From Acetobacteraceae bacterium (lineage in GTDB: Bacteria > Pseudomonadota > Alphaproteobacteria > Acetobacterales > Acetobacteraceae): 33,306 nucleotides of DNA. This document shows positions 8,845 through 16,835 of the stretch, piece by piece; the first letter of the stretch is position 1, and each line of letters opens with the position of its first letter. A program made the translations under genes and the position numbers. The stretch is taken from positions 1 to 33,306 of the forward strand of contig JAIYDD010000213.1 of the NCBI GenBank assembly GCA_027487675.1. Reading direction: 5' to 3'. The notes below the pieces were generated by a model, which was given only the letters and a program-made list of their open reading frames with translations, ran no database searches and was not told the origin of the DNA.

Positions 8845-10254
8845 ATGTCGGTCCGCACGCGCTTCGCGCCTTCCCCCACCGGGTATCTGCACATCGGCGG
8901 CGCCCGCACGGCGCTGCTGAACTTCCTCTTCGCGCGGCGCCACAAGGGCCAGTACCTGCTGCGCATCGAGGACACCGACAAGGCGCGCTCCACCCCGGAA
9001 GCCGTGCAGCAGATCCTGGACAGCCTGGAATGGCTCGGCCTGTCGCCGGACGAGCCGCCGGTGATGCAGTCGGCGCGCGAGGCGCGCCATGCCGAGGTGG
9101 CGCGGGAGCTGCTGGCGAAGGGCGCGGCCTATCTCGCCTACGACACGCCGGAGGAGCTGGCGGCGATGCGCGCGGCGGCGGAGGCGGAGAAGCGGCCGTT
9201 CAAGTATGACGGCAGCCGCTGGATCGGGATGGAGCCGGGCCAGGCGCCCTCGGTCGCCCCCGCCATCCGCATCCGCGCCCCCCAAGGGGAAGAGCGTGGC
9301 GGGGAGACCGTGGTCCACGACCTGGTGCAGGGCGAGGTGCGGGTGGCGCACATCGAGCTCGACGACATGATCATCCTGCGCAGCGACGGCACTCCGACCT
9401 ACCTGCACGCGGTGGTGGTGGACGACCACGACATGGCGATCACCCATATCATCCGCGGCGACGACCACCTGACCAACACGTTTCGACAGTGCATGGTCTA
9501 TGATGCGATGGGCTGGCGGCGGCCCGCCTTCGCCCATGTGCCGCTGATCCATGGGGCGGACGGCGCCAAGCTGTCGAAGCGGCACGGCGCGGTCGGTGCG
9601 CTGGATCTTTCCGAGATGGGCATCCTGCCTGAAGCCCTGTGCAACTACCTGCTGCGGCTCGGCTGGGGGCATGGCGACACCGAGATCATCGGGCGCGAGG
9701 ACGCGATCGCGATCTTCGACATCGCCGATGTTGGCCGCGCCGCGGCGCGGATGGATTACAAGAAACTCGAGCATTTCAACGCGGTCTGGCTGCGCGCCGC
9801 CGATGACGACCGGCTGCTGCGCGAGGTGATGGGCCGCTTCGCGAAGCGCGGCATCGACTTCGGGACCGAGGCGGCGGCGCGGGTGCGGACCCTGATGCCG
9901 GATTTGAAGGAACGCGCGCGGACGCTGGACGATCTAGCGAATGCCGCGGTCTTCGCGGTGGCCGAGGGCGCGCCGCTGCCCGACGCCAAGGCCGCCGCCC
10001 TGCTGACGGAGGAGGCGAAGGCGCTGCTGGCGAACCTGGCGGAGTTCCTGGGGGATGCGCCCTGGGAGCGCGCCGACCTGGAGCACTGGCTGCGCGACTA
10101 TGCCGATGTGAAGGGCATCAAGCTCGGCGCGGTGGCGCAACCCTTGCGCGTGGCGCTGACCGGCAGCACGCAGTCGCCGCCGATCGATGCGGTGCTCTTC
10201 GCGCTGGGGCGGGCGGAGGCGGTGGCGCGCATCCTGGCGGCGGCGGCGCGCTGA
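8845..10254 (+). CDS. gltX: Glutamate--tRNA ligase
   Basis: A 469-aa class I aminoacyl-tRNA synthetase that attaches glutamate to tRNA(Glu) in the cytoplasm. The nucleotide-binding signature is HIGG at residues 16-19 in FAPSPTGYLHIGGARTALL, and the second is KLSKRHG with Lys245. The catalytic domain shows RIEDTDKARS and VVDDHDM, and the C-terminal half is the helical anticodon-binding region. Length matches the bacterial family (about 465-475). AGGAA at 8834-8838, 6 nt before the ATG, supports the start at 8845 over in-frame upstream extensions. Alphaproteobacteria often carry two gltX copies, one of which may charge tRNA(Gln) for amidation; which type this is cannot be decided by eye. gltA follows 174 bp downstream with its own candidate promoter. 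Confidence 0.96.
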   Translation: MSVRTRFAPSPTGYLHIGGARTALLNFLFARRHKGQYLLRIEDTDKARSTPEAVQQILDSLEWLGLSPDEPPVMQSAREARHAEVARELLAKGAAYLAYDTPEELAAMRAAAEAEKRPFKYDGSRWIGMEPGQAPSVAPAIRIRAPQGEERGGETVVHDLVQGEVRVAHIELDDMIILRSDGTPTYLHAVVVDDHDMAITHIIRGDDHLTNTFRQCMVYDAMGWRRPAFAHVPLIHGADGAKLSKRHGAVGALDLSEMGILPEALCNYLLRLGWGHGDTEIIGREDAIAIFDIADVGRAAARMDYKKLEHFNAVWLRAADDDRLLREVMGRFAKRGIDFGTEAAARVRTLMPDLKERARTLDDLANAAVFAVAEGAPLPDAKAAALLTEEAKALLANLAEFLGDAPWERADLEHWLRDYADVKGIKLGAVAQPLRVALTGSTQSPPIDAVLFALGRAEAVARILAAAAR

Positions 10255-10344
10255 GGGGCGCCGGCTCGTAACGCCCCATGCCGCACCCGCGAAGACGGGA
10301 TGTGGCGCACGCGGATATGCGGCGGCGGCGGGCAGGCGGCGGCG

Positions 10345-10374
10345 TTGCCAAGCCTTGCGCGCCGCCCGTATCTT
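10345..10374 (+). promoter_or_regulatory. Candidate sigma-70-type promoter of gltA
   Basis: TTGCCA (10345-10350) and TATCTT (10369-10374) are separated by 18 bp. They match the -35 and -10 consensus at 5/6 and 4/6 positions. Transcription would begin about 48 bp before the gltA start. This is found by eye only. Confidence 0.35.
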
Positions 10375-10428
10375 GCGCCGCATCATAACGGGCACGCGAG
10401 CAACCGCCCCCGGCCCTTGAGGAAGCAC

Positions 10429-11739
10429 ATGATGGCCACCACCCCGAATGGCTCCGTCACCTTCACCCTCGACGGCTCGAACCGGAGCACGCGCCTGCCG
10501 GTGCTGCGCGGCTCGGTCGGGCCGGATGTGGTGGACATCCGGAAGCTCTATGCCGACCTCGGCGTCTTCACCTTCGACCCGGGCTATGGCGAGACGGCGA
10601 GCTGCGAAAGCGCCATCACCTACATCGACGGCGACGAGGGCGTGCTGCTCTACCGCGGCTACCCGATCGACCAGCTGGCGGAGAAGTCCGACTTCATCGA
10701 GGTCTGCTACCTGCTGATGAACGGCGAGCTGCCGAGCGCCGCCCAGCTGAAGGAATTCCGCAAGGGTGTCACCTATCACACCATGGTGCACGAGCAGATC
10801 CGGCGCTTCTTCGAAGGCTTCCGGCGCGACGCGCACCCGATGGCGGTGATGTGCGGCGTGGTCGGCGCGCTGGCGGCCTTCTACCATGAGAACCTGGACA
10901 TCAACGATCCGCGCCAGCGCGAGATCGCGGCGTTCCGGCTGATCGCGAAGGTGCCGACGATTGCGGCGATGGCCTACAAGTACTCGATGGGCCAGCCCTT
11001 CGTGTATCCGCGCAACGACCTGGATTACGCAGCGAACTTCCTCTACATGCTGAACGCCGTGCCGGCCGAGCCCTACCACGTCTCCCCGGTGCTGGCGAAG
11101 GCGATGGACCGCATCCTGGTCCTGCATGCCGACCACGAGCAGAACGCCTCCACCTCCACCGTGCGGCTGGCCGGTTCCACCGGCGCCAACCCGTTTGCCT
11201 GCATCGCCGCCGGCATCGCGGCGCTGTGGGGCCCGGCGCATGGCGGCGCGAACGAGGCGGTGCTGAAGATGCTCGCCGAGATCGGCGACGTGAAGAACAT
11301 CCCGGCCTTCATCGAAAAGGTGAAGGACAAGAATTCCGGCGTGAAGCTGATGGGGTTCGGCCACCGGGTCTACAAGAACTTCGACCCGCGCGCGAAGATC
11401 ATGCAGAAGACCTGCCATGAGGTGCTCGGCGAGCTCGGCATCACCGACGAGCCCCTGCTCGACCTGGCCGTGGAGCTGGAGCGTATCGCGCTGTCGGACG
11501 ACTACTTCATCCAGCGCAAGCTCTACCCGAACGTGGACTTCTATTCGGGCATCATCCTGAAGGCGATGGGCATCCCGACCAGCATGTTCACCGCGATCTT
11601 CGCCGTCTCCCGCACCGTGGGCTGGGTCAGCCAGTGGAAGGAGATGATCGAGGACCCGGCGCAGCGCATCGGCCGACCGCGGCAGGTCTATACCGGCGCG
11701 CCGGCGCGCGACTACACGCCGGTCGGCGAGCGCGGCTGA
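10429..11739 (+). CDS. gltA: Citrate synthase
   Basis: A 436-aa type II citrate synthase, which condenses oxaloacetate and acetyl-CoA to citrate as the entry step of the TCA cycle. Catalytic residues are visible with the correct spacing: His271 in [11 protein letters not shown], His312 in [14 protein letters not shown] and Asp370 in PNVDFYSGI. Other hallmarks are [20 protein letters not shown] near the N-terminus, [13 protein letters not shown] and [15 protein letters not shown]. Length and motifs fit the large hexameric Gram-negative type, which is often NADH-sensitive; that regulation is family knowledge. Two adjacent ATG codons (10429 and 10432) are both usable, with GAGGAA at 10419-10424. 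Acetyl-CoA would come from the pyruvate dehydrogenase genes at the right end of the window. Confidence 0.97.
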   Translation: MMATTPNGSVTFTLDGSNRSTRLPVLRGSVGPDVVDIRKLYADLGVFTFDPGYGETASCESAITYIDGDEGVLLYRGYPIDQLAEKSDFIEVCYLLMNGELPSAAQLKEFRKGVTYHTMVHEQIRRFFEGFRRDAHPMAVMCGVVGALAAFYHENLDINDPRQREIAAFRLIAKVPTIAAMAYKYSMGQPFVYPRNDLDYAANFLYMLNAVPAEPYHVSPVLAKAMDRILVLHADHEQNASTSTVRLAGSTGANPFACIAAGIAALWGPAHGGANEAVLKMLAEIGDVKNIPAFIEKVKDKNSGVKLMGFGHRVYKNFDPRAKIMQKTCHEVLGELGITDEPLLDLAVELERIALSDDYFIQRKLYPNVDFYSGIILKAMGIPTSMFTAIFAVSRTVGWVSQWKEMIEDPAQRIGRPRQVYTGAPARDYTPVGERG

Positions 11740-11756
11740 CCTCGGCGTCGACGCGC

Positions 11757-11807
11757 GGCGCCGGGCGGCGGCGCCTTCGGCCGTAGAACCCGGCCAGGCT
11801 GGCCGGG
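11757..11807 (+). terminator. Candidate terminator hairpins after gltA
   Basis: There are two hairpins in tandem: GGCGCC-N7-GGCGCC (11757-11775) and CCCGGCCA-GGC-TGGCCGGG (11789-11807). They lie 18 and 50 nt after the gltA stop. The second is a perfect 8-bp GC stem with a tight loop. Neither has a following T-run, so the terminator role is uncertain. Confidence 0.4.
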
Positions 11808-12359
11808 AGCAGCCGCGATGGGAGATGCAGGGCTGCGCGTCGCGCTTCGGCGCGGGCCAGCAGTCCCTTGCGACCCTTCCCGCCGCCTCGCATGGCTTGC
11901 CGCTGGAGTTCGCTCGCGGCGCGCGGCACGGCCGCGCCCGATGCGTGGTCGCACCGCGCCGTCCGGTCTGCCTGCCGTGATGCGTCCCGGCGCCAACGCG
12001 CCGCGCCCTGTTGCATGGCGGCTGTGCACGGGCAGGCAGGTGGCTCCGAGGACGGCGCGTGATGCGCGCATCGCCCGGGCAAAGGCCAACCGGCCCGGCG
12101 TCGCCCGCTTCGTCCAACATCCCGGGCAAAGCCTGACCCACCTGCCGGCGGCCCGGCGCGCCTCGTCGGAGATCACGGACGTTCCGTCAGCCGGAACGGG
12201 TGCGCGGGCACGCATGCTGCCGGTGTTGTTCAAGACCGCCTTGGAAGACGTTGAGTCAAAACGACAGGCACCCAGAATCCTTGCGAGTCATGATCGTCGT
12301 CGCGCCGGCGACGGCGAGTCCTCCCGCTGCGCCATCGAGTCCTGCGGACGAATCTTCAG
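11808..12359. other. Intergenic region with no supported gene
   Basis: This is most of the 708-bp gap between gltA and the 216-aa gene. Long frames are open on both strands (for example 11818-12384 plus), but they are Arg/Ala/Pro-rich, lack ribosome sites and look like GC artefacts. One perfect inverted repeat is visible, CGTTCC-N7-GGAACG at 12180-12198. It is not the direct-repeat SOS box and may be an operator or hairpin. I see no RNA gene. Confidence 0.5.
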
Positions 12360-12447
12360 ACCCTTCATTAACATTAGGACTTGAACCTGTGGTTGATAAC
12401 TGGTCTTCTCTACGTAGGGTTGATATCCACAGGGGAGGGTTAAACCT
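12360..12447 (+). promoter_or_regulatory. AT-rich regulatory island before the 216-aa gene
   Basis: The DNA here is much less GC-rich than its surroundings. It holds CCTGTGG (12386-12392) and its inverted partner CCACAGG (12427-12433). It also has a direct repeat GGTTGATA at 12391-12398 and 12418-12425, 27 bp apart. ATATCCACA (12423-12431) matches the DnaA-box consensus TTATCCACA at 8 of 9 positions, and TGTGGTTGA (12388-12396) matches the inverted box at 7 of 9. I find no good -35/-10 pair. The likeliest role is the promoter and operator of the gene at 12448. Confidence 0.45.
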
Positions 12448-13098
12448 ATGGGCGTCTCCGTGCCTGTCCATACTGCCAAGCCGCTCGACGAACTGGTCCG
12501 CATTCGCCTCCGCCGCTGGCCACAGCGCCCGCCGGGGGCGATGCGCACCGGGCGCCAACCCGGCACCTGGATGCGCGCCAGGCCCGGTGACATCGCAAGT
12601 CCCGCGCAGCCCTTCCTGAAGTTCCCGGGCAGCAACACCTTCCGCACCATCCCTGACGGTCTCTGGCTGCATTTCAGCCCGGACCCGGATGACCGTTGGG
12701 CGGACATCCTGTGCATCGAGGCGTGCGGGTCGGTGACCAACCTGCAGGACAAGCGGGCGCGCTTCGCGCCTTCGACCACTTCGCTGCTGGTGGTCTGCCC
12801 GCTGAAATGGATGCTGGACATGGCCGGGCCGGAGGAGGCGACGCCGCGCTGGCACCAGATCCGCCTGCTGCGCGACGAGCCCGCCGAGCCGCTGGTGTTG
12901 CCGGTGCGGGACGTGCGGGTGCTCTACGGGCTGAAGGCGCGGCACTACGCGTCCGTCGCGCGCAGCCAGCTGCCGCAGCCGCACGAATACTTCTGCCCGA
13001 TCGAGGCGCTGACCGCCGAGCGCGGCTTCGAGGATCCGGCGATGGTGGCCCTCATCGCGCGGGCCTCCACCGCGTCCAACTTCATGACGCCGCTCTGA
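12448..13098 (+). CDS. Uncharacterised 216-aa protein
   Basis: I do not recognise this family. The protein is soluble, with no signal peptide or membrane segment. The first ~55 residues are basic and low in order (IRLRRWPQRPPG, MRTGRQPGTWMRARPGD). A denser core follows with LWLHFSPDPDDRWADILCIE, then ACGSVTNLQDKRARFAPSTT, a hydrophobic strand LLVVCPLKWML, and a helical tail ending in MVALIARASTASNF. The strong ribosome site GGGGAGGG (12432-12439) 8 nt before the ATG, and GC-rich third codon positions, support a real gene. It sits between gltA and an ABC importer operon, 91 bp from the latter, and has its own AT-rich upstream region. No function is proposed. Confidence 0.7.
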   Translation: MGVSVPVHTAKPLDELVRIRLRRWPQRPPGAMRTGRQPGTWMRARPGDIASPAQPFLKFPGSNTFRTIPDGLWLHFSPDPDDRWADILCIEACGSVTNLQDKRARFAPSTTSLLVVCPLKWMLDMAGPEEATPRWHQIRLLRDEPAEPLVLPVRDVRVLYGLKARHYASVARSQLPQPHEYFCPIEALTAERGFEDPAMVALIARASTASNFMTPL

Positions 13099-13189
13099 GC
13101 GCCGTCGCCGAAGCTTCACGCCCACCCCCTGCCCGGCCGCCGGAAGCCTCGCTAGACCGGGGGAGGCGACCAGGCGGGGAGAGGGCGGG

Positions 13190-14188
13190 ATGAACAACCG
13201 GCGCGGCTTCGGGATCGGCGCGGCGGGGATGCTGGCGGCGGCCATCGGGGGAAGGCCGGCCGCCACGCAGACCCTGTCGGGGCCGCTTGTGCTCTACACA
13301 TCGCAGCTGGAGCCCGATGCGGCGCAGACGGTGGAGGCCTTCCGGCGCCTCCACCCCGGCGTGCAGGTCGAGTGGATCCGTGCCGGCACCGGCCAGATCA
13401 TGACCCGCCTGCGCGCCGAGATCGCCGCCGGCCAGCCGCGGCCGGACGTGCTGCTGCTGGCCGACAGCCTGACCTTCCAGTCGCTGAAGGAGGAAGGCCG
13501 GCTGCGCCCGAGCCCGGAGGTGCGCATGGCAGGCATCCCCGCCGCGCATCGCGACCCGGACGCCGCCTGGTTCGGCACCAAGCTGATCACCACCGGGATC
13601 ATGCACCACCTGCGCGCGCCCTTCGTGCCGCGGCGCTGGACGGATCTGCTGGACGCGCGCGCGCGCAACCAGGTCGCCATGCCCTCGCCCGCCGTGTCCG
13701 GCGCCGCGGCGGTGCACCTGCTGACGCTGCTGCAGGACCCGGCGCTGGGCTGGCCCTTCGTCGAGCGACTGGTGGCGCATGGCCTGCAGGCGCGCGGCGG
13801 CAACGGGCCGGTGATGCAGGCGGTGGCCGGCGCCGAGCGAGCCTTCGGGATCGTCATCGACTACCTGCCGATCCGCGAGGCCGCGCGCGGCGCGCCGGTG
13901 CGCTTCGTCTTCCCCGAGGACGGGGTCTCCGCCATCACGGAGCCGGCCGGCATCCTCTCCACCGCGCGCAACGTGCCGGCGGCGATCGCCTTCCTCGACT
14001 TCCTGCTCTCGCGCGAGGGCCAGGTGCTGGCCGCGCGCCAGGGTTTCTGGGCCGCCGACCCGGAGGTGCCGCCGCCGGCCGGCTTCCCGGATGTGCGCAG
14101 CGTCCGGGTGATGCCGCTCGATCCGGCCCGCGCGGCGCGGGAGCAGGCGGATGCGCTGCGCCGCTTCGCGCAGCTGACCGGCGGCTGA
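13190..14188 (+). CDS. ABC importer periplasmic substrate-binding protein (iron/phosphonate-type family)
   Basis: A 332-aa extracellular solute-binding protein. The N-terminus NNRRGFGIGAAGML with a hydrophobic run is an export signal, and the twin arginine suggests possible Tat export. The mature part starts with PLVLYTSQLEPDAAQ, then FRRLHPGVQVEWIRAGTGQI and RPDVLLLADS. This resembles the family that includes Fe(III)-, thiamine- and 2-aminoethylphosphonate-binding proteins. The paired tyrosines typical of FbpA-type iron binding are not evident (only IDYLP), so the substrate is open. GGAGAGG at 13178-13184 supports the ATG at 13190. The permease gene begins 12 bp downstream, so the two are one operon. 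No ATPase gene follows. Confidence 0.85.
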   Translation: MNNRRGFGIGAAGMLAAAIGGRPAATQTLSGPLVLYTSQLEPDAAQTVEAFRRLHPGVQVEWIRAGTGQIMTRLRAEIAAGQPRPDVLLLADSLTFQSLKEEGRLRPSPEVRMAGIPAAHRDPDAAWFGTKLITTGIMHHLRAPFVPRRWTDLLDARARNQVAMPSPAVSGAAAVHLLTLLQDPALGWPFVERLVAHGLQARGGNGPVMQAVAGAERAFGIVIDYLPIREAARGAPVRFVFPEDGVSAITEPAGILSTARNVPAAIAFLDFLLSREGQVLAARQGFWAADPEVPPPAGFPDVRSVRVMPLDPARAAREQADALRRFAQLTGG

Positions 14189-14200
14189 CGGTCGGCCGCC

Positions 14201-15844
14201 GTGCCGGCGGTGCCGCGCGCGCTCGCGGCCTGCGCGCTGCTCTGGCTTCTGGGGGTGGGGGCGCTGCCGCTCGGGCGGCTGCTGGCGGAGGCGGCGGGCG
14301 GCGGCCTGTTGGCCGCGGCGCTGGCCGATCCCGCGGCCTGGCGCGCGGCGGGCCGCAGCCTGCGTGTCGCCCTCGGCGCCGCGCTGCTGGCCACGCTGCT
14401 CGGCGGGCTGCTCGCCTGGGCGCTGCTGCTGCGCGGGCTGCCGGGGCGCGGCGCGCTGCTCTTCGCCGCCATCCTGCCGGCGCTGGTGCCGCCGCAGGTG
14501 ATGGCGCTGGGCTGGATCCAGGCGGCGGGGCCGGCCTCGCCGCTGCTGCTGGCGCTGGGGCTTGCCCCGCCCATCGGCACGCCGAACCCGGTCCATGGGC
14601 CGACGGGGATGGTCGCGCTGCTCGGCGTGCAGGGCGCGCCGCTGGTGCTGCTTTCGGTCGCCGCCCTGCTGCGCCGCCTGCCGGGGGAGGCGGTGCTGGC
14701 CGCCCGCGGCTGCGGCGCGACGCCGGAGGCCGCGCTGCGCCTGGTGGTCTGGCCGCTGCTGGCGCCGGGGCTGCTGGCGGGGGCGGGGCTGGCCTATGTG
14801 GCCGCGCTCGGCAATTTCGGCGTCGGCGCGCTGCTGGGCATCCCGGCGCGCTACACGGTGCTGAGCGTGCATCTGTGGCAGGTGCTCTCGGCCGGCGGGC
14901 CGGCGGCGCTCGGCCAGGCGGCGGCGCTGGCGCTGCTGCTGGCGGGGCTGGCCGCGCCGGCGCTGCTGGTGCAGGCGCTGGCGGCGCGGCGCGGGCCGGC
15001 CGCCGGGCGGCTGCCCTTCGCGCCGATGGCCCTGCCGCGGGGCGCGGCGGCCGCCCTGCTATGCGGGGTGACGGCCTATCTGGCGCTGGTGCTGCTGGTG
15101 CCGCTGGCGGCGCTGCTGGCGGCGGCGCTGGTGCCGGCGATCGGGATGGAATTGTCGGCCGAGACGCTGACGGCGCGGCACTTCGCGGCCGCGCTGGCGC
15201 CGGGGGCGCACACGGCGGCGGCCTTCGGCAATTCGCTGCTGCTGTCGCTCGGCGCCGCGCTGCTGCTGGCCGCGGCGGCGCTGCCGGCGGCACTCGCCCT
15301 GCGGGCGCCGCCGGTGCGGGTGGCGGGGGCGGCGTCCGACCTGTCCTACGCGCTGCCCGGGGCCTGCACGGCGGTGGCGGCGATCCTGCTGGTGCTGTCG
15401 CTGCCGGGCGGCGTCGCGCTTTATGGCGGGCTCGGGCTGATCCTCTTCGCCTATCTGGTGCGCTTCCAGGCGCTGGCGCTGCGGCCCGCGGCGGCGGCGG
15501 CGGCGCGGCTCGATCCGCTGCTGGACCAGGCGGCGCGCGGCATGGGGGCGGGGCTGGCGCGGCGGCTTCTCGCCATCCACCTGCCGGCGCTGGCGCCGGC
15601 GCTGGCCGCGGGGGGGATCCTGGTGGCGCTGACGGCGGTGAACGAGGTGACGGTCTCCGCCCTTTTGCACGGGCCGGGGACGCAGACGCTGGGCGTGCTG
15701 GTCTTCGGCCTGCAGGAGAGCGGCCAGTCGCCGCTGGCCTCCGCCGTCAGCCTGCTGGCGCTCGGGCTGATGGCGGGGCTGATGGCGCTGGCCGGGCTGC
15801 TCGCGCGGCGGCTTCCGCCGGGGACGCTGCCCTGGCGGCCGTGA
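14201..15844 (+). CDS. ABC importer permease, two fused FbpB-type halves
   Basis: A 547-aa inner-membrane permease with about twelve hydrophobic segments arranged as two homologous halves (about 1-270 and 280-547), as in the FbpB/AfuB family. Each half has an EAA-type loop that would contact the ATPase: AARGCGATPEAALRLVVWPL in the first and QAARGMGAGLARRLLAIHLP in the second. The start is a GTG at 14201, 12 bp after the binding-protein stop, so it is probably translated from the same message. It should import the ligand captured by that protein. The partner ATPase is missing: the next gene is on the opposite strand only 13 bp away. An ATPase elsewhere in the genome, or a shared one, is needed for function. 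Confidence 0.88.
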   Translation: MPAVPRALAACALLWLLGVGALPLGRLLAEAAGGGLLAAALADPAAWRAAGRSLRVALGAALLATLLGGLLAWALLLRGLPGRGALLFAAILPALVPPQVMALGWIQAAGPASPLLLALGLAPPIGTPNPVHGPTGMVALLGVQGAPLVLLSVAALLRRLPGEAVLAARGCGATPEAALRLVVWPLLAPGLLAGAGLAYVAALGNFGVGALLGIPARYTVLSVHLWQVLSAGGPAALGQAAALALLLAGLAAPALLVQALAARRGPAAGRLPFAPMALPRGAAAALLCGVTAYLALVLLVPLAALLAAALVPAIGMELSAETLTARHFAAALAPGAHTAAAFGNSLLLSLGAALLLAAAALPAALALRAPPVRVAGAASDLSYALPGACTAVAAILLVLSLPGGVALYGGLGLILFAYLVRFQALALRPAAAAAARLDPLLDQAARGMGAGLARRLLAIHLPALAPALAAGGILVALTAVNEVTVSALLHGPGTQTLGVLVFGLQESGQSPLASAVSLLALGLMAGLMALAGLLARRLPPGTLPWRP

Positions 15845-15857
15845 GCCGCCCGCCCGC

Positions 15858-16688
15858 TCAGCCGAACAGCCCCCAGAGCATCCGCAGCACCGTCAGCCCG
15901 AGGAACACCGCGAAGCAGCGCTTCAGCAGCAGCGGCGGGATGCCATGCGCCAGCCGCACGCCCCAGGGCGCCGCGACCAGGCTCGCCGGCACGATCAGCG
16001 CCACGCCGATCAGGTTGACGTAGCCGAGGCTGCCCGGCGGCAGCCCCGCCACCCCCCAGCCGCCATGGACGAAGCCCAGCGTCGCCGGCACCGAGACGAT
16101 GACCCCGAAGGCGCTGGCGGTGGCGACGGCGCGGCGGATCGGCGTGCCGAACATCGACAGCATCGGCACGCCAACCGTGCCGCCGCCGATGCCCATCATC
16201 GCGCTGACCCCGCCGATGAAGCCGCCGAGCGCCTGGCGCGGGGCGCCGGCGGGGAAGCTTTCCCGCAGCCGCCAGTCCACCGCCGTGAAGGCCATCTGCG
16301 CCGCCACCGCCGCCGCGATCACCGCGAAGACCGCGGTGTGCACCCGCCCCTCGACCAGGATGCCGAGCGCCGTGCCCGCCAGCACCCCGGCCGCGATGGA
16401 GGGCGCGAGCGCGCGCAGCAGCGCCACGTCCATCGCCCCCTTCGCATGGTGCTTGCGCGCAGACTGGATCGAGGTCGGGATGATGGTGGCGAGCGACGTG
16501 CCGACGGCCAGCTTCATCTGCACCGCCTCCGGCACGCCGAACAGCGGGAAGATGCTGAACAGCACCGGCACGATGACGATGCCCCCGCCGACGCCGAGCA
16601 GCCCCGCCAGCAGGCCGGAGAACAGCCCGGTCGCCGCCATGGCCGCCGCCAGCCCCGTCAGCCAGAGCGGATCCGCCGCGCCATCCAT
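15858..16688 (-). CDS. TauE/SafE-family membrane transporter (first of two)
   Basis: A 276-aa integral membrane protein with about eight hydrophobic segments. It has the family's repeated Gly-rich motifs in each half: LAGLLGVGGGIVIVPVL near the N-terminus and GGVSAMMGIGGGTVGVPML in the middle. TauE/SafE proteins export sulfite, sulfoacetate and other organic anions; the substrate here is unknown. The ATG at 16688 with GGAGGAG upstream is preferred, because the longer frame to 16781 adds a polar stretch that would spoil the membrane N-terminus. It is convergent with the ABC permease (13-bp gap) and divergent from a second, distantly similar TauE gene at 16836. Confidence 0.9.
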   Translation of the reverse strand: MDGAADPLWLTGLAAAMAATGLFSGLLAGLLGVGGGIVIVPVLFSIFPLFGVPEAVQMKLAVGTSLATIIPTSIQSARKHHAKGAMDVALLRALAPSIAAGVLAGTALGILVEGRVHTAVFAVIAAAVAAQMAFTAVDWRLRESFPAGAPRQALGGFIGGVSAMMGIGGGTVGVPMLSMFGTPIRRAVATASAFGVIVSVPATLGFVHGGWGVAGLPPGSLGYVNLIGVALIVPASLVAAPWGVRLAHGIPPLLLKRCFAVFLGLTVLRMLWGLFG

Positions 16689-16751
16689 CTCCGTCTCCTC
16701 CCGCCCGGCCGGCGCAGGGGCGCCGCGGCGCTGGTCAACCCCCGGGCAACC

Positions 16752-16796
16752 CGCTGACCGCGCGGCGCGAAGGCCGGGCATCGCGAAAGGTCAGCG
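16752..16796. promoter_or_regulatory. Inverted repeat between the divergent TauE genes
   Basis: CGCTGACC (16752-16759) and GGTCAGCG (16789-16796) form a perfect 8-bp inverted repeat with a 29-bp spacer. The intergenic region (16689-16835) must drive both transporters, so this could be a shared operator. No regulator gene is adjacent. Confidence 0.35.
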
Positions 16797-16835
16797 CGCG
16801 TGCCATAACGGCATGCGCCAAGGACGTCACCCCGC

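Noticed and set aside
12180-12198. Second SOS box
   Set aside because: CGTTCC-N7-GGAACG is an inverted, not a direct, repeat, and the GTTC/GAAC spacing does not fit the alphaproteobacterial LexA site.
11818-12384. Possible 188-aa gene in the gap after gltA
   Set aside because: No ribosome site, composition dominated by Arg/Ala/Pro, and competing open frames on both strands.
12360-12447. Chromosome replication origin
   Set aside because: Only one 8/9 and one 7/9 DnaA-box match in a short AT-rich stretch, and none of the usual alphaproteobacterial origin neighbours. A promoter/operator is more likely.
13082-14872. 596-aa minus-strand frame opposite the ABC importer
   Set aside because: Antisense shadow rich in Arg/Gln; the plus-strand genes have motifs and correct starts.
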